A stretch of DNA of 64,000 nucleotides from Armigeres subalbatus (taxonomy: Eukaryota > Arthropoda > Insecta > Diptera > Culicidae): positions 240,303,047-240,367,046 of the forward strand of contig NC_085141.1 in the NCBI RefSeq assembly GCF_024139115.2, read 5' to 3'. Below the pieces are notes generated by a model that saw only the letters and a program-made list of their open reading frames with translations, had not been told where the DNA came from and made no database searches. The position numbers and the translations under genes were made by a program. This document shows positions 43,230-54,400 of the stretch, in pieces (position 1 is the stretch's first letter; every line of letters begins with the position of its first letter).

Positions 43230-44895
43230 CAGAACGATATGCGGAGGTTTTATGAGTCTGTCAATGGCGTGCGGAGAAAGACAGCGCCATCTCCCGTCAT
43301 GTGCAACGACCAACAAGGGAATTTGCTGACAGATAAAACCGAAGTGGCTGCCAGGTGGATGCAACGCTTCGAGACTTTGTTGTATAGTGGAAGTGACGGT
43401 GCATCGGTGAACAGAATAAATATTAGCGACGATGGACAAGCTGTGGAGTCACCTACACTAGATGAGGTTAAAAAGCTGTTCAAGAGCTGAAAAACAATAA
43501 GGCTGCGGGGAAGGACCAGCTCCCGGCTGAACTTCTCAAACATGGCAGTGAGCAGTTTTATGAAGTTCTGCACCTTGCTAGCTGGTTGGACGGCCTCATT
43601 TGCCCTCTCTTTAAGAAAGGGCACAGACTGAAGTGCGCCAATCACCGAGGAATAACCCTCCTTAATTCGGCGTACAAAATTATGTCCCGCATTCTGTTCA
43701 ACAGATTGAGACCGCTTGAAGAGTCCTTCGTCGGCGAATACCAAGCAGGTTTTCGTGAGGGCCGATCAACGACGGATCAAATGTTTACCCTGAGACAAAT
43801 CCTTGATAAATTCCGGGAGTACAACAAGGCGGCGTACGATTCAGTGAAACGGAATGAATTATGGCAAATTATGCTTGAACATGGTTGTTCCGGCGAAACT
43901 GATACGGCTGATTCGTATAACGTTGGACGGATCGAAATCAAGTGTAAGGGTTGCGGATGAAATATCGACGTCATTTGTTACCTTAGATGGATTAAAGCAG
44001 GGTGATGCACTATCGAATCTACTGTTCAATATAGCGCTCTAGGGAGCGATTAGGAGAGCTGGCGTGCAAAGAAGCGGTACCATTATCACAAGATCGCATA
44101 TGCTCCTGGGTTTTGCGGACGATATCGATATTATCGGAATTGATCGCCGTGCCGTGGAAGAGGCTTTTGTGCCTTTTAAGAGGAAGACATCGAGGATTGG
44201 ACTCACGATGAATACCAACAAAACGAAGTACATAGTCGCTGGCAATCAACGTGGGTTCATTAGTGGTGGTGGTAGTGAAATGCTGCTGGATGGTGAAAAA
44301 TTTGAAGTGATGGAAGAATTTGTGTATCTTGGCACATTAGTGACGTGCGATAATGATGTTATCCGCGAGGTGAAAAGGCGTATTGCAGCTGCAAATAGGG
44401 CTTATTACGGACTTCGTAACCAGCTTAAGTTCCGTAGTCTGCAAACGAAAACAAAACTCGCGCTGTATACTACTCTGATTCTTCCGGTGGCTTTATACGG
44501 CCATGAAACATGGACGTTAAAGGAGGCTGATCGGAGAGCTTTCGGAGTGTTTGAGCGTAAGGTGCTGCGGACAATACTCAGCGGTAAACAAGAGAACGGT
44601 ATCTGGCGGCGTCGCATGAATTACGAATTGTACCAGGCGAGGTACCAGGTATATAAAGGGCTGGATATTATTAAGCTTATACAACACGGCAGACTACGCT
44701 GGGCTGGTCACGTTGTTCGTATGCCGGAAGAACGTCAAGCGAAGATAATATTTAGAAGAGAACACGGAAGAGGCCACAGGCTTCGTGGAAGGCCGTGTAC
44801 ACGATGGCTTTTTGCAGTTGAAGAGGACCTGAGGGCGCTCAATGTTCAGGGCGACTGGAAGCGATTGGCCCGGGATCGAGTCCAGTGGAGGAGGA
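43230..44895 (+). pseudogene. Reverse transcriptase part of the third RTE-like element
   Basis: MRRFYESVNGVRRK resumes the linker at 43239. RT motifs follow: NHRGITLLNSAYK, AGFREGRSTTDQMF, KAAYDSVKRNELW (43850), LDGLKQGDALSNLLFNIAL with a stop at 44041, then GFADDIDIIG with the catalytic DD, and LYGHETWTLKEADRR and GRLRWAGHVVRM. Frames change near 43490, 43900 and 44041. The KAAYDS block lacks the residues that normally precede it, so a short deletion is present. The frame ends at the TA where the next element inserted. Confidence 0.82.
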
Positions 44896-45266
44896 TACAG
44901 TCGAGATTCGCTGGTTGGGATTTTAATACTTGGGTCACTTTTTAGTTGGGCCTCCGCTGGTCGGGCCATGGCTCAACTAAAAAGCAACCGTACGATTCAA
45001 TATTATAAATTCAGTACACACAAAAAACAAAAATTGTTTAATTAAATAATTTGACCTTTATATTTAAAAATTGTATTTATTTCATCAAAATAAAAGTTTA
45101 TTGTTTACTGTGAAAATTATATTTTCAATTTGAAAGTATTTTTCGTCTGTTTATAATGTAAAATAAAAAGTGTTTTCTTTCAGTGTGAGTATTTCAAAAG
45201 TGTCAAGCCGCCAAGCAAAACACCCGTAGCCATCTGCCAAACAACAAAACAGACATCCAAAACAAA

Positions 45267-45492
45267 CTTACTTACTTACGGATCCTGTACACCTCCGGTG
45301 GTGCAAAGGGCCGACTTGAAAGATCTCCATCCTGAGCGTTGCCCGGCTATCGCTTTAACCTGTTGCCAGGTTAGATTTCGGTCGACTTCTTTTATTTCTT
45401 TATTGAGGCTTCGCCGCCATGAGCCTCTGGGTCTGCCTCTGTTGCGATGTCCCGCTGGGTTCCAGTCTAATGCTTGTTTACAGATTTCGTAG
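45267..45492 (-). mobile_element. 5'-truncated copy of the second non-LTR family
   Basis: 226 bp nearly identical to 14919-15142, flanked by an exact 11-bp duplication, TCCAAAACAAA (45256-45266 and 45493-45503), with the (TAAG)n 3' end. A typical truncated LINE insertion. Confidence 0.9.
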
Positions 45493-45807
45493 TCCAAAAC
45501 AAAACAAACAACAAAACAGACAAAACAGAAATATCCTCAATTAGATTAAATATATCAGGAAAGTGGATAATAAATAGAAGGTAGGTCACAAAGATTTCAG
45601 TCACGATTTATATTAAATAAATTATTGGATATTTTCTGCATATTTTCCTATAGGTTGCCGCTGTGAAGCGGTGAATTTAGCTGCATCGGTCTGCGCTGCG
45701 GGTTTCCCCCTGAGATAAACAACTTCGCATTCTCTTAAACTGAAATCGTTGCTCTAGGCTCGGCTCTAGGCTACAGGAAACGGAAGGTAAGCATTCAATC
45801 AAACTCA

Positions 45808-45942
45808 AACTTGTCCCGTCCAATTAGCAGGTTGAAGTCACTGGAAGTTTCACCCATCCTCGCCTTCCTTTGTTGAAAAAAAAATTAGAGCCAGATATGA
45901 TAAAATTCTCACGACTTGAACCTGCCCATTGGACGGGACTAG
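45808..45942. repeat. Small foldback element
   Basis: Arms of about 30 bp: CTTGTCCCGTCCAATTAGCA at the left and TGCCCATTGGACGGGACTAG at the right, inverted. Confidence 0.7.
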
Positions 45943-46758
45943 TATTTATACAATGACTTCAGATATTTTCCACTTCCTCTTCCCCAGATCTTTCCAGTCA
46001 ATGACGAGATGTCCCATTGGAATCACCCATACAATGTTAGAGCGATGGAAATGGATTTTTCAAATGGACCCAGAGTGTGTCGCGGGGGAACATCGCTGGC
46101 CAAATAATACCATCGATAGTAAGTAAAAAAATACCATCGATAGTAAGTAGGAACATACATACATATTTGTTTACCATAAATCAATCGCGCAGTGCTATAT
46201 TTGCATCTTGCCACAAAATAATTAATTATAGAAAATAAAATTAATTTGTGCTAATTTTTATTCTTGCTAATTTTAGCGGAATCGATGGCAGTATTGTTGC
46301 TGACAAATAATCATGGTTCGAGAGTCGTCAGTGTTGGATCGGAAGATCACAGTTATAGGGCTGTCGAGGGCAAAAGCACCTGTAAAATCAACGTGTACCT
46401 AGTCAAATAATATCCATTATTGTATAATAAAATATGTCTATAAAACTGGTTCTCTTTGATTGTTTTGAGAAAAGCAACTAATAGCGATGATGTCATCATT
46501 TGGAATAACAATATTTCACTTTTATTTTTCACTGTGATCCTTTTTTCTATTTGACAGTTCGACAATTTATTTAAAAAGTTCAAACTTTTAATTTCAGAAT
46601 AGCTTGCAGCTTTTAAACCATGGTTGCCGTAACAGTTACCGTACTTTAATTTTGAATACTTACAACTCTCTACGAAAAAGAACCAACGAAACTTTTTATT
46701 TTTACCAATGGTTTTTTTAATTCTAACAATGGTTTTTCTTTCTGTGTAGAAAATCGAA

Positions 46759-47146
46759 TTATAGCCGCTATTGAAATTGGATTTTTCTCACAATCCATAC
46801 GTTAAACCTAATTTCGGAAGTAGTGCGCTGTATATTGTCTATCCGGAATAAATTTTTACCGCTTTTTATACCGAAGTTGGATTTTTCTCCAGATACAGGC
46901 AACTTTGCCAACTTCGGAAGTAGTGCGCTGGATTCGCCTACAGATGCGCTAAACAACGCATCAATTTGTTTTTTCAAATAAAACTTCGGAAGAAAGTTCG
47001 GTTCGGAAGTCCCGACTTCCGAATTCTAACTTGGTGCTACGCCGACAATAGCACATCACCAAATGAAAACAGCGCACCACTTCCGAAGTTAGGTTTAACG
47101 TACGAATTGTGAGAAAAATCCAATTTTGTTAGCGGCTATAATTCGG
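46759..47146. repeat. Inverted-repeat element containing a second repeat
   Basis: The outer arms (about 80 bp) begin ATTATAGCCGCT and contain GGATTTTTCTCACAAT and TTCGGAAGTAGTGCGCTG, inverted at 47070-47146. The middle (about 46830-47050) is a separate repeat whose other copy is at 60702-60910, opposite in orientation. Confidence 0.75.
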
Positions 47147-47321
47147 ATTTGCACTGAATTGATAATATAAACACGGAAAACGGGATTGGGCGTCACTGGA
47201 CATCATTTGTGATTTTCAAGTCGAAATACACGTGTTCAAATGGCTGTCAGTTGGCCCAACTAAAAATCCGAATTCGTTAGTTGGGCCGAGGTCGTGGCCC
47301 AACCAGCGAATCGCGACTGTA

Positions 47322-47835
47322 CTCCATTCGGCGTGTTTATCGAAGAGCTGTTAGCCCCTGGGTGGTGCGAATAGAATCGATTTGGTTGTCAAACTGAAGC
47401 CAAACTTTTCTATTGTGCCGGAGCCAAACATTGATGATTGTGGTTATGTTCGTTTCAGATCCTATATTGAGAAGTATTGTTATTATTAGGGGAAAAAATG
47501 AAAATAAATTAAGTTTGAGTTTTGTATTATTTGTAACAAATATGTTTATATTATATTTGTAGTGGAAAATTAGTAAGAATGCAATTAAAAAGCACTCGTT
47601 ACGCAATTTCACGAAATTCAACAGCTGATTGGAGCAGGAATGTATGTAAACCATCGTAAAGTCATGTAGAGTCTCGCGCATTTGTGCACCCTCATGCAGT
47701 ATGGAAAGAGAAAATCGAAGAGCGGGAAATGTTTGACAGCCAAGTAACTGCAAAATAATTTTGCTTGTGGGATTGATTTCAAAATATCCCTCTACTTGCT
47801 TGAGAGCAGAAAAGCGGCTCTATCCGCAGCACCCA
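47322..47835. other. End of RTE-like element, then unassigned sequence
   Basis: About 47322-47355 fits the C-terminus of the RTE-like ORF. No gene is recognised in the remainder; the 138-codon - strand frame (47753-47337) is AT-driven. Confidence 0.4.
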
Positions 47836-49563
47836 CACGCTTAGTTCAGTTCACCCAAATATGGGTGAACAGTACCCATAATCTCGAAAAAGTGCACATA
47901 CCTATTTGTGGGTGAAGTGCCCTTCACCCATATTTGAGTACATGTGGTTTATGAAAATATTGGTAAAGTTTACTTATTTGTGGGTACTCTATTATAGGTG
48001 AAATTTACCTAAATTTGGGTGATTTTTTTTTTGTTTTGATAATCGTTTTGGATAAAATCTTAAAAATTCTATAAATATAATGCAAAATATTTTATTTGTC
48101 ATATTACATATAAAGGAAAATATTTTATTTATCTATGTATTTAAATTTACATTTTCATAAAACAGTTTAATCCACATCTTCATCTTCCATGAAGTTGGAT
48201 GATTGGCTACTGCTGTATTACCTGCAGCAGAACCTGAAAGCAGTAATCCCGGATGGCTCGGAACATCCTTCAGCAGAAGCTTCGTATATGGTGGAGGAGA
48301 GTCGATCGCAGCAAAAGCAGCGAAGAACAAGTAAGCTGGCAATAAAAGCAAAAACTATACTGATGAGGAGCTTTGGCGGCATGGCATTTAGTAACTGGTG
48401 GCAGCTTTCCAGGTGGTAACTGTGCCGGATGATCAGATATGTTGGTGTACCAATCAATTAAACGGTTGCCACTGATAGTAAAACAATCTGGAAAATATTA
48501 AAAGTCGCAATTAAATTTAAAATAATTCCTTTAAGCTATACAATTTTTACTAATAATTGAACCTACCTACCAAGTTGACTATCTGCGATCCGGAAATTAT
48601 TTGAGTAGCATAGCAGCATTGGATAGCAGTAAAACAAATTTGTTCCAGTTTCAAAAATGAATCAGCATCACCTCCGTTTTCCTTTTTCTGGATTTTTCCA
48701 TCTTTATTGTACAGTTGATAAATCCAATTAGAGCTTTTAACACCTGCCGGCCTTTAGATCCGTTGATGAGTTGGGCGTTGTCGTTATTTTCACTCGCACA
48801 GTAGAGGTCCTTCATATTACAGTTAGTGAGACATTCAATTTAGGACATGTCGAATGGGATCTGCAATCTTCTGAATATCTCGGGGCATGCCGAGAACTCC
48901 CAATATCCAAACCGAAATGCTTGCTGGAGGATTGATAGATTTCAACCGGTTTCCTTTTATGGACATATTGGGCCGTTCAGCGACTCGCAGCTGTAAGCAG
49001 AAGTTCTCTACTGATGGTTCAGGAATCAGTTTCCATTCCTGCTATCTGCTGTATAATCATTGACGAATATTCGAGTACTCGTCAATTGTATAATCGTCGA
49101 TCGGCGCCTGCGAGGAGGTGGATGTGGTGCTGCTGATCGGAACATAGGAACTGGAAAACAAATTGCAACTTTAGTTGTGTTTCGAAAATCAATATTTATT
49201 ATCAGAATATAGCAATCGCAATAAGACATTAAAAATATAGTTACCTCACTGCTTCCGGAACTAAAATGGTTATCGACTTTGACACCATAAAGGATAAATA
49301 AAATAAATAGGAAAAATTTAAAAACTTTCAATGATTGCGACGTGGGACGTGGTGGCCATCAGCTCGAATTTGTTTATCTTCAATTTTTCACCCAAATATG
49401 GGTAACAGTGATTACTCAAATATGGGTAAAGTCGGTTTCTTCAGAAAATCAGTAAAATTAACTGATTTTTTGGGTATGTTTCACTGATAATATTGGTATA
49501 ATTGAATTTACCCATATTTGAGTGAATGAAGTACCCATAAATAGGTAAACCAAACTAAGCGTG
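47836..49563 (-). mobile_element. Element with multi-palindromic ACCCAWATATGGGT ends and a decayed spliced ORF
   Basis: The outer inverted ends are CACGCTTAGTTCAGTTCACC at the left and the complement of GGTAAACCAAACTAAGCGTG at the right. About 170 bp at each end are packed with ACCCATATTTGGGT-type palindromes. The interior on the - strand has exon-like pieces with GT-AG borders, for example MVSKSITILVPEAV (from about 49290) and DCFTISGNRLIDWYTNISDH (from about 48490). No known transposase motif was recognised. Confidence 0.55.
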
Positions 49564-49929
49564 CAGGGTAGCCCATCAAGTATCAAGCAAGTAACAGAGT
49601 ACCCTTTAAAGGGTAAATTAATCTAACCGTGTAAGGTTTTCTTTCTAACAGTTTCTAACCGTGTATTGATCATCAATGATTTTTCATGATGGTACGTGAT
49701 GATGATGATGACCAAATCATCTGCAATAATGATGACAGTAAATACTTGTCCGAGTCGCAGAAATCACGTTTGTTTCGCTTGAATATAAAAATCTGATTTT
49801 AGACTTTTGTTTGTGATTTTCCCTTTCTCGCGACAGCCTAGTGCTATTTTTGCAATTATTGTCTATGCGCACCATTTATTAAATAAAGATCAATACTAAC
49901 CGGTGATTTAACCTACTTATTGAAACAAA

Positions 49930-52829
49930 ATGCCACCACCAAAGGCTAGACTTCACAAAAATACGGGAAAATTGAAATCTATTCCCAAAGTTTCGCAAAT
50001 ACCTACCAATCGAACGCCATCCGTTTCTTCGAACCTAGCTCAATCCTCCAGTAATCCACCGGAAGCCGATCGACAGTTTGAACTGGAACTTTATTGGTGC
50101 ATCCAACAGCTGGAGAATTCTCTCAATGCAGCCCACGTAAGGGAGAATAACAAGAAAAGTACGTACCTACAATAGTTTTGATTTGTAATAACTTAAATCT
50201 GTTAGTTAGGACTTTAAATCAGGTGAAGGAAACTACAGTCAAACCTCCATGAGTCGATATTGAAGGGACCATCGATTCATGGAAATATCGAGGAGTGGAG
50301 ATGAAAATCCTTGGAAAGCTGTTTGAAGGGACCATCACAGTAACCCAGAAATATTTTTTTAGTATGGCATAATTTGCTTCCATGAGTCGATATCGAGTCA
50401 TAGAACATCGACTCATGGAGGTTTGACTGTATATATTTGTATATCAAACACTTCCGTCCAGCATCCTTTCTGCTTTTTATTTAGGTAGGGGGAAAGACGG
50501 CTTTGGCAGGTTTTGTTCTATTATTGGCAGGGGGTTTTTGTCGACCAAATTTTATGAAATTTGGCCACAATATTCTTTGATATGCAAAGAATGTTTAGGC
50601 CAAATTTGAGCCTAGTCAGTCATAAAAAACCCCCTGCCAATAATAGAACAAAACCTGCCAAAGCCGTCATTCCCCCTATATTTAACGTAAATTTTTTTTT
50701 ATTCAGTTTCTTTATTTGGCAGGCTCAGATGTCGTAAAAACAACTCTACGGAGCCAGAATCAGTGATTACACAACTATTTGAAATTTATATAATTAATAA
50801 CAGTTCTTTTTTGGAAGCTTAAACGAAGGGGTTTTTGCCCGAAATAGCGATTTTTTCCTTTGATGCAGCGTCCACTGCTGAGCCGCTTCATTTTCCTTCT
50901 GCACCTCCTTCAATTCCTTTTCCTCGTTTGGTAGTTTCTTTCTATTCCCTTCGTACATCACCGTCGGCTCGTCCATTTCGATTTCGTTATCCTCTTGCAC
51001 TACCTCCGACCGTTTTGCCTTATTTTCCAACGATTCCTCTCCTGCTATTACACCAGGGAACGTAACATTAGTACTGTCTCCCTTTTCATTTTCCTGCTGC
51101 TTACCGGTCTCATGACTTTTCTTCACATTTTGCTTCCTTGTTTTCCTGTTGGGGCAGGAATTCATCCAGTGACCATCCGTCTTACAAAGGAAACATTTAT
51201 TTTTGTTGCCGTTGTAAAAAATGTTTCCCTTCCTATTGAAAAAATGAAGCGAGGTAGGAATTTCTTTCCTCACGTCCATATAAACGCCGCGTACATCTGT
51301 ATAAGCGTCAAAACATAGCTCAGTTGGAAACTTTTCCCGAACGACTTTCTTCACTTTCCCATATTTTCCCAGCACCGCAACTAACTCAGACTCAGCAACC
51401 TCTGGAGGTAAATCGTACACGCGTACATATTCAATGCACTGTGACATGGATACCGCTGCGTTTTTTCCATTCGCATAATGAAAAATTAAATCTTCAGAAT
51501 TGAAGGTTAATGCGTGCAGCATTGCTTCTTCCGATTGATATTTAATAAACACGGACTTTTCTTGTGCGATCCTGTAAACCGCTTCAATTTGGCCGGAATC
51601 CGTATCCAAGGATTTCACAAAGTGAACAATTTCACCCATATACGGTTTTTCGCTCCCATTCGGGAAGCTAAACTCGATGGTATTTTTTATTTTACACATC
51701 CCGGTGACGATAACAGTCACAGACTTGCTAGCGAGAACAATGCACAGTTCAAAGCCTTAACGTTAAATTAACCAACCTTTTGTACATACAAACCTTATGG
51801 TTAATTTAACGGAGAAACAAACTAATCAATTAGGGGGGAAATTTTGCAAATCGGTTAACCCGTTCGTGAGGAAGAAAACCTAAACTAATTTTTATTTATT
51901 TAGATAGATAGATAGAAGATTACAATAACCTACAAGTAACAAGTATCAGTAACTTATACTGCAAATCATATCAAATTGGCTTCAATTTGACCATACTTGT
52001 GCTTATTCTTCATCTGGGATGAGAAATATCGGTCTCGACTATTCTCACTCTCCGCAACCGTGTAACAGCCTATTCAGACTACGAACATTATGACTATATT
52101 CCGACCGTTTCTTTCAATACTAATGTATCTTCCTTGACCTAAAATATGGGGTAACCTGTAGGCTTCCGTTATGACAATAAATAAATAAATTACAAATTAC
52201 TTGAAGAGTAAGTATCTTGAATTTTGTGATATAAATAAAGTATAAAGCAAAAATTAGATCTGTGACGTCAAGATACTGCTTATCAAGTGAAAGCTTTAAG
52301 CCTGAATATCTTTTTATGTTGAGAAATATCGACAACAATTCTTACATTCGAAATGCCTCGTCATACGGGACGTATAATGAGCACAATCCTAGTATTCGAT
52401 TGTTATCAACAGCTATTTTTTATCATTACAGCGGAGGATACATTGAAACTAATAAATACTCTCAAATCGGCAAATCAGCCGCTCATCAAAAAACGCCAAA
52501 TAATGCGATCAACCTTCGGCGACTATCGAGCAAAAATGGCCGAAGAGGAAAAAACCATGACCCTGAATCCGGAAAGTGTGCGGTTCGACGTTCCGAAGAA
52601 GAAAGCTAAATACCATTTCGTCAAAAAGGCCGCCATATTAAACGAAGACAACAAGGAATTTCGGTTCAACTTTTCCAACATTCAACTGGATGATGCGGAA
52701 GAACAATCAGAAGCAGCACAGCCATCAACTGCTGCTACCGAGCGTCGCCAAGAGTCTCAGATGAAACCGCTGAAAATCCTACCACTTTCGGATAACTCAT
52801 TCAGGTTTAATTTCAGCGTGGAAAGTTAG
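49930..52829 (+). CDS. UPF0488 family protein (CG14286/C8orf33-like), two exons
   Basis: Exons are 49930-50158 and 52432-52829 (GTACGT donor, TTACAG acceptor); 229 plus 398 nt gives 208 residues and a stop. The conserved block spans the splice: FELELYWCIQQLENSL near residues 50-65, then TLKLINTLKSAN, IKKRQIMRSTFGDYRAKM and EEEK. The C-terminus repeats an FRFNF motif twice (EFRFNFSNI, SFRFNFSVE). The family has no assigned biochemical role. The ATG follows GAAACAAA. AATAAA occurs just past the stop near 52849. The 2.27-kb intron carries two MITEs and an ORF1 on the other strand. Confidence 0.9.
50236..50429. mobile_element. TA-flanked MITE in the UPF0488 intron
   Basis: 194 bp; TA at 50234-50235 and 50430-50431. 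The ends are CAGTCAAACCTCCATGAGTC and its complement GACTCATGGAGGTTTGACTG. It contains GAAGGGACCATCGA, linking it to 5475-5860, and its right end matches the remnant near 29650. Confidence 0.88.
50488..50676. mobile_element. TA-flanked palindromic MITE
   Basis: 189 bp; TA at 50486-50487 and 50677-50678. Arms of about 60 bp: GGGGGAAAGACGGCTTTGGC and onward, with the inverse at the right end (GCCAAAGCCGTCATTCCCCC). Confidence 0.88.
50794..51720 (-). CDS. Retrotransposon ORF1/Gag-like protein, intact frame
   Basis: 308 codons uninterrupted on the strand opposite to the host gene. The N-terminal half contains YVRVYDLPPEVAESELVAVL and KYGKVKKVVREKF, which resemble an RNA-recognition-like fold. 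A CCHC zinc knuckle CFLCKTDGHWMNSC follows with all four ligands, then a charged Glu/Lys-rich tail. This is the layout of non-LTR ORF1 proteins in insects. No reverse transcriptase frame is adjacent on either side, so it is an ORF1-only fragment or a retained gag-like gene. Confidence 0.75.
   Translation of the reverse strand: MTVIVTGMCKIKNTIEFSFPNGSEKPYMGEIVHFVKSLDTDSGQIEAVYRIAQEKSVFIKYQSEEAMLHALTFNSEDLIFHYANGKNAAVSMSQCIEYVRVYDLPPEVAESELVAVLGKYGKVKKVVREKFPTELCFDAYTDVRGVYMDVRKEIPTSLHFFNRKGNIFYNGNKNKCFLCKTDGHWMNSCPNRKTRKQNVKKSHETGKQQENEKGDSTNVTFPGVIAGEESLENKAKRSEVVQEDNEIEMDEPTVMYEGNRKKLPNEEKELKEVQKENEAAQQWTLHQRKKSLFRAKTPSFKLPKKNCY
51763..51812. repeat. Short perfect inverted repeat
   Basis: CGTTAAATTAACCA and its complement TGGTTAATTTAACG with a 22-nt spacer, just upstream of the ORF1 frame on its strand. 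Confidence 0.75.
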
Positions 52830-53911
52830 GATATGTCTAGAACTAGGAAATAAACTAAATTGTAAAACATCCGCATATTCATTTTTGTTTTTAAACATCC
52901 GATCCAAATGACAGTTTTTTACATGTCTACATTCGTTCCGTAGCAGCAAATTTATTAGGTTTCATATAGTGCAATTGGCAGAATTTTGCTTTACGTTGTT
53001 ACCGTGGGTTATGTGAGTAACTATTCTTGATTTTAATTTATTTTTGCTTCAGTTAATTGTTATGTATATTCTCTGTGAGCTATCGTTTTTCTTCTTGATA
53101 AGAATCCACAATTATCTGTTAATAAATTCAATCGCATTATAAATTTTCTAAGAGGAGAATTGGCAGTTTTTACAAGTTTCTCGATTGCTTGAATTCTGCA
53201 TACATACATAATGTAGGTATTGATTATTCAATGTATGGAAAAGCATACTCTGGATCAAGATTTTATAGATTTTTTTAAACTAATAAAAACTGCCGAACTC
53301 GTCCAATATTCCGCATGCTGGTAGTCCCTATGATCAACTATAAGATTCGAATTGTACACTGTAGGATTATAGTTGGATGATTACTTTGTGTCCTTGCCTG
53401 TAAGAAAAAATAAATAAATTCAGTTGCACAGTTACAATTTTCATGGCATTTGCAATGTAAGTAACTGTAACCTGTGAAACAAACCTCAACTCATTACCCA
53501 TTTCACGGTAGCAAATTTTCCCAAATCAGCATTTTTGTTTTCTATTCTTGCTTAAAATACATATTATATGTACAAGGATTGAATCCAAAGAGAAACGAAA
53601 AAATCTTAATTATCATCTCTGTATACATTTTATTTACGATATGTAGAATATCGTGAGACGTTTTTCGTAATCTGTAACAATAATGAACAGATTCGGGGAA
53701 ACATATTCCATCATAAATTTATTCACCCGTGCTGATGATGCATCTTAACTTGTTTTAAGCTTGGCACAAACGAGTAAAAACGTCGTGTTTTTTAAGCGTT
53801 TCGGGAGGACTGCATCTCAGGTCCGGTATTAATCGATATTTATGCATTTCTATAGTCTATCATATCATGAATCAAAAACTACACTTTGCGTAATAAAAAA
53901 CAAACCTTTTA
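52830..53911. other. Intergenic, AT-rich
   Basis: Polyadenylation region of the UPF0488 gene, then sequence without a recognised gene or repeat. Confidence 0.5.
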
Positions 53912-54141
53912 AATTTACAATGATATGGAAATGCTAATATCATCTTCCAAACTTGGACGTACATGTTCATGATAGCATTAGAGGCGAAAGTATAGAATTG
54001 ATAGTTCCGTTAGGATACGGCAGGCATGAAGGCCGTATCCTAACGGAACTATCAATTCTATACTTTCGCCTCTAATGGTATCATGAACATGTACGTCCAA
54101 GTTTGGAAGATGATATTAGCATTTCCATATCATTGTAAATC
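53912..54141. repeat. Near-perfect hairpin, 109-bp arms and 12-nt loop
   Basis: The left arm 53912-54020 and right arm 54033-54141 are complementary with only about one visible mismatch, around the loop CAGGCATGAAGG. The right arm and its flank (to about 54180) match the single-copy relative at 2342-2503, so the left arm is an inverted duplicate. Confidence 0.92.
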
Positions 54142-54400
54142 GTTTAACTTCACGTAGAAGTAACACACACGAAATCATTAATTTAGTTACTTTTAAATTT
54201 AGTTTTCAATAAATGAACATGTGCGTGTCAATATGCACTTAAAACAATAAATAAAATCAAAAAGCTTCGCTGACTTAAAGAAATGCTCAATACTTTCCAC
54301 ACAAAAAATCAGGTGATATTGAAAGTTATAAAAATTGAGATGAATGAAGAAATTGATGAAATACGTCCGCGTAAAAAGCGACCCTAGTGTACACAAAAAT

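Larger units (their letters stand above)
44898..47319. mobile_element. TA-flanked inverted-repeat element in the RTE-like ORF
   Basis: TA duplications lie at 44896-44897 and 47320-47321. The left end is CAGTCGAGATTCGCTGGTTG; the right end is the complement, CAACCAGCGAATCGCGACTG. Both ends carry TTTTTAGTTGGGCC a little inside. If removed, the RTE-like frame reads on after WRRI into sequence that stays open until a stop near 47353, as expected for an RTE C-terminus. No transposase is visible; the interior is filled with other repeats. Confidence 0.82.
37095..47460 (+). mobile_element. Third RTE-like element, broken by two large insertions
   Basis: The leader (from about 37100, GGTGGGTTGACATCAAGG) resembles that of the element at 14918-18469. 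The coding remnants are endonuclease (37487-38221), linker (38369-38728), RT (43226-44895) and C-terminus (44895 and beyond 47321). A gypsy-like element (38729-43225) and a TA-flanked element (44898-47319) interrupt it. Subtracting both leaves about 3.4 kb, a normal RTE length. The 3' boundary past 47321 is uncertain. Confidence 0.85.

Noticed and set aside
47337..47753. 138-codon - frame
   Set aside because: AT-rich, starts and stops within repeat junctions, no motif.
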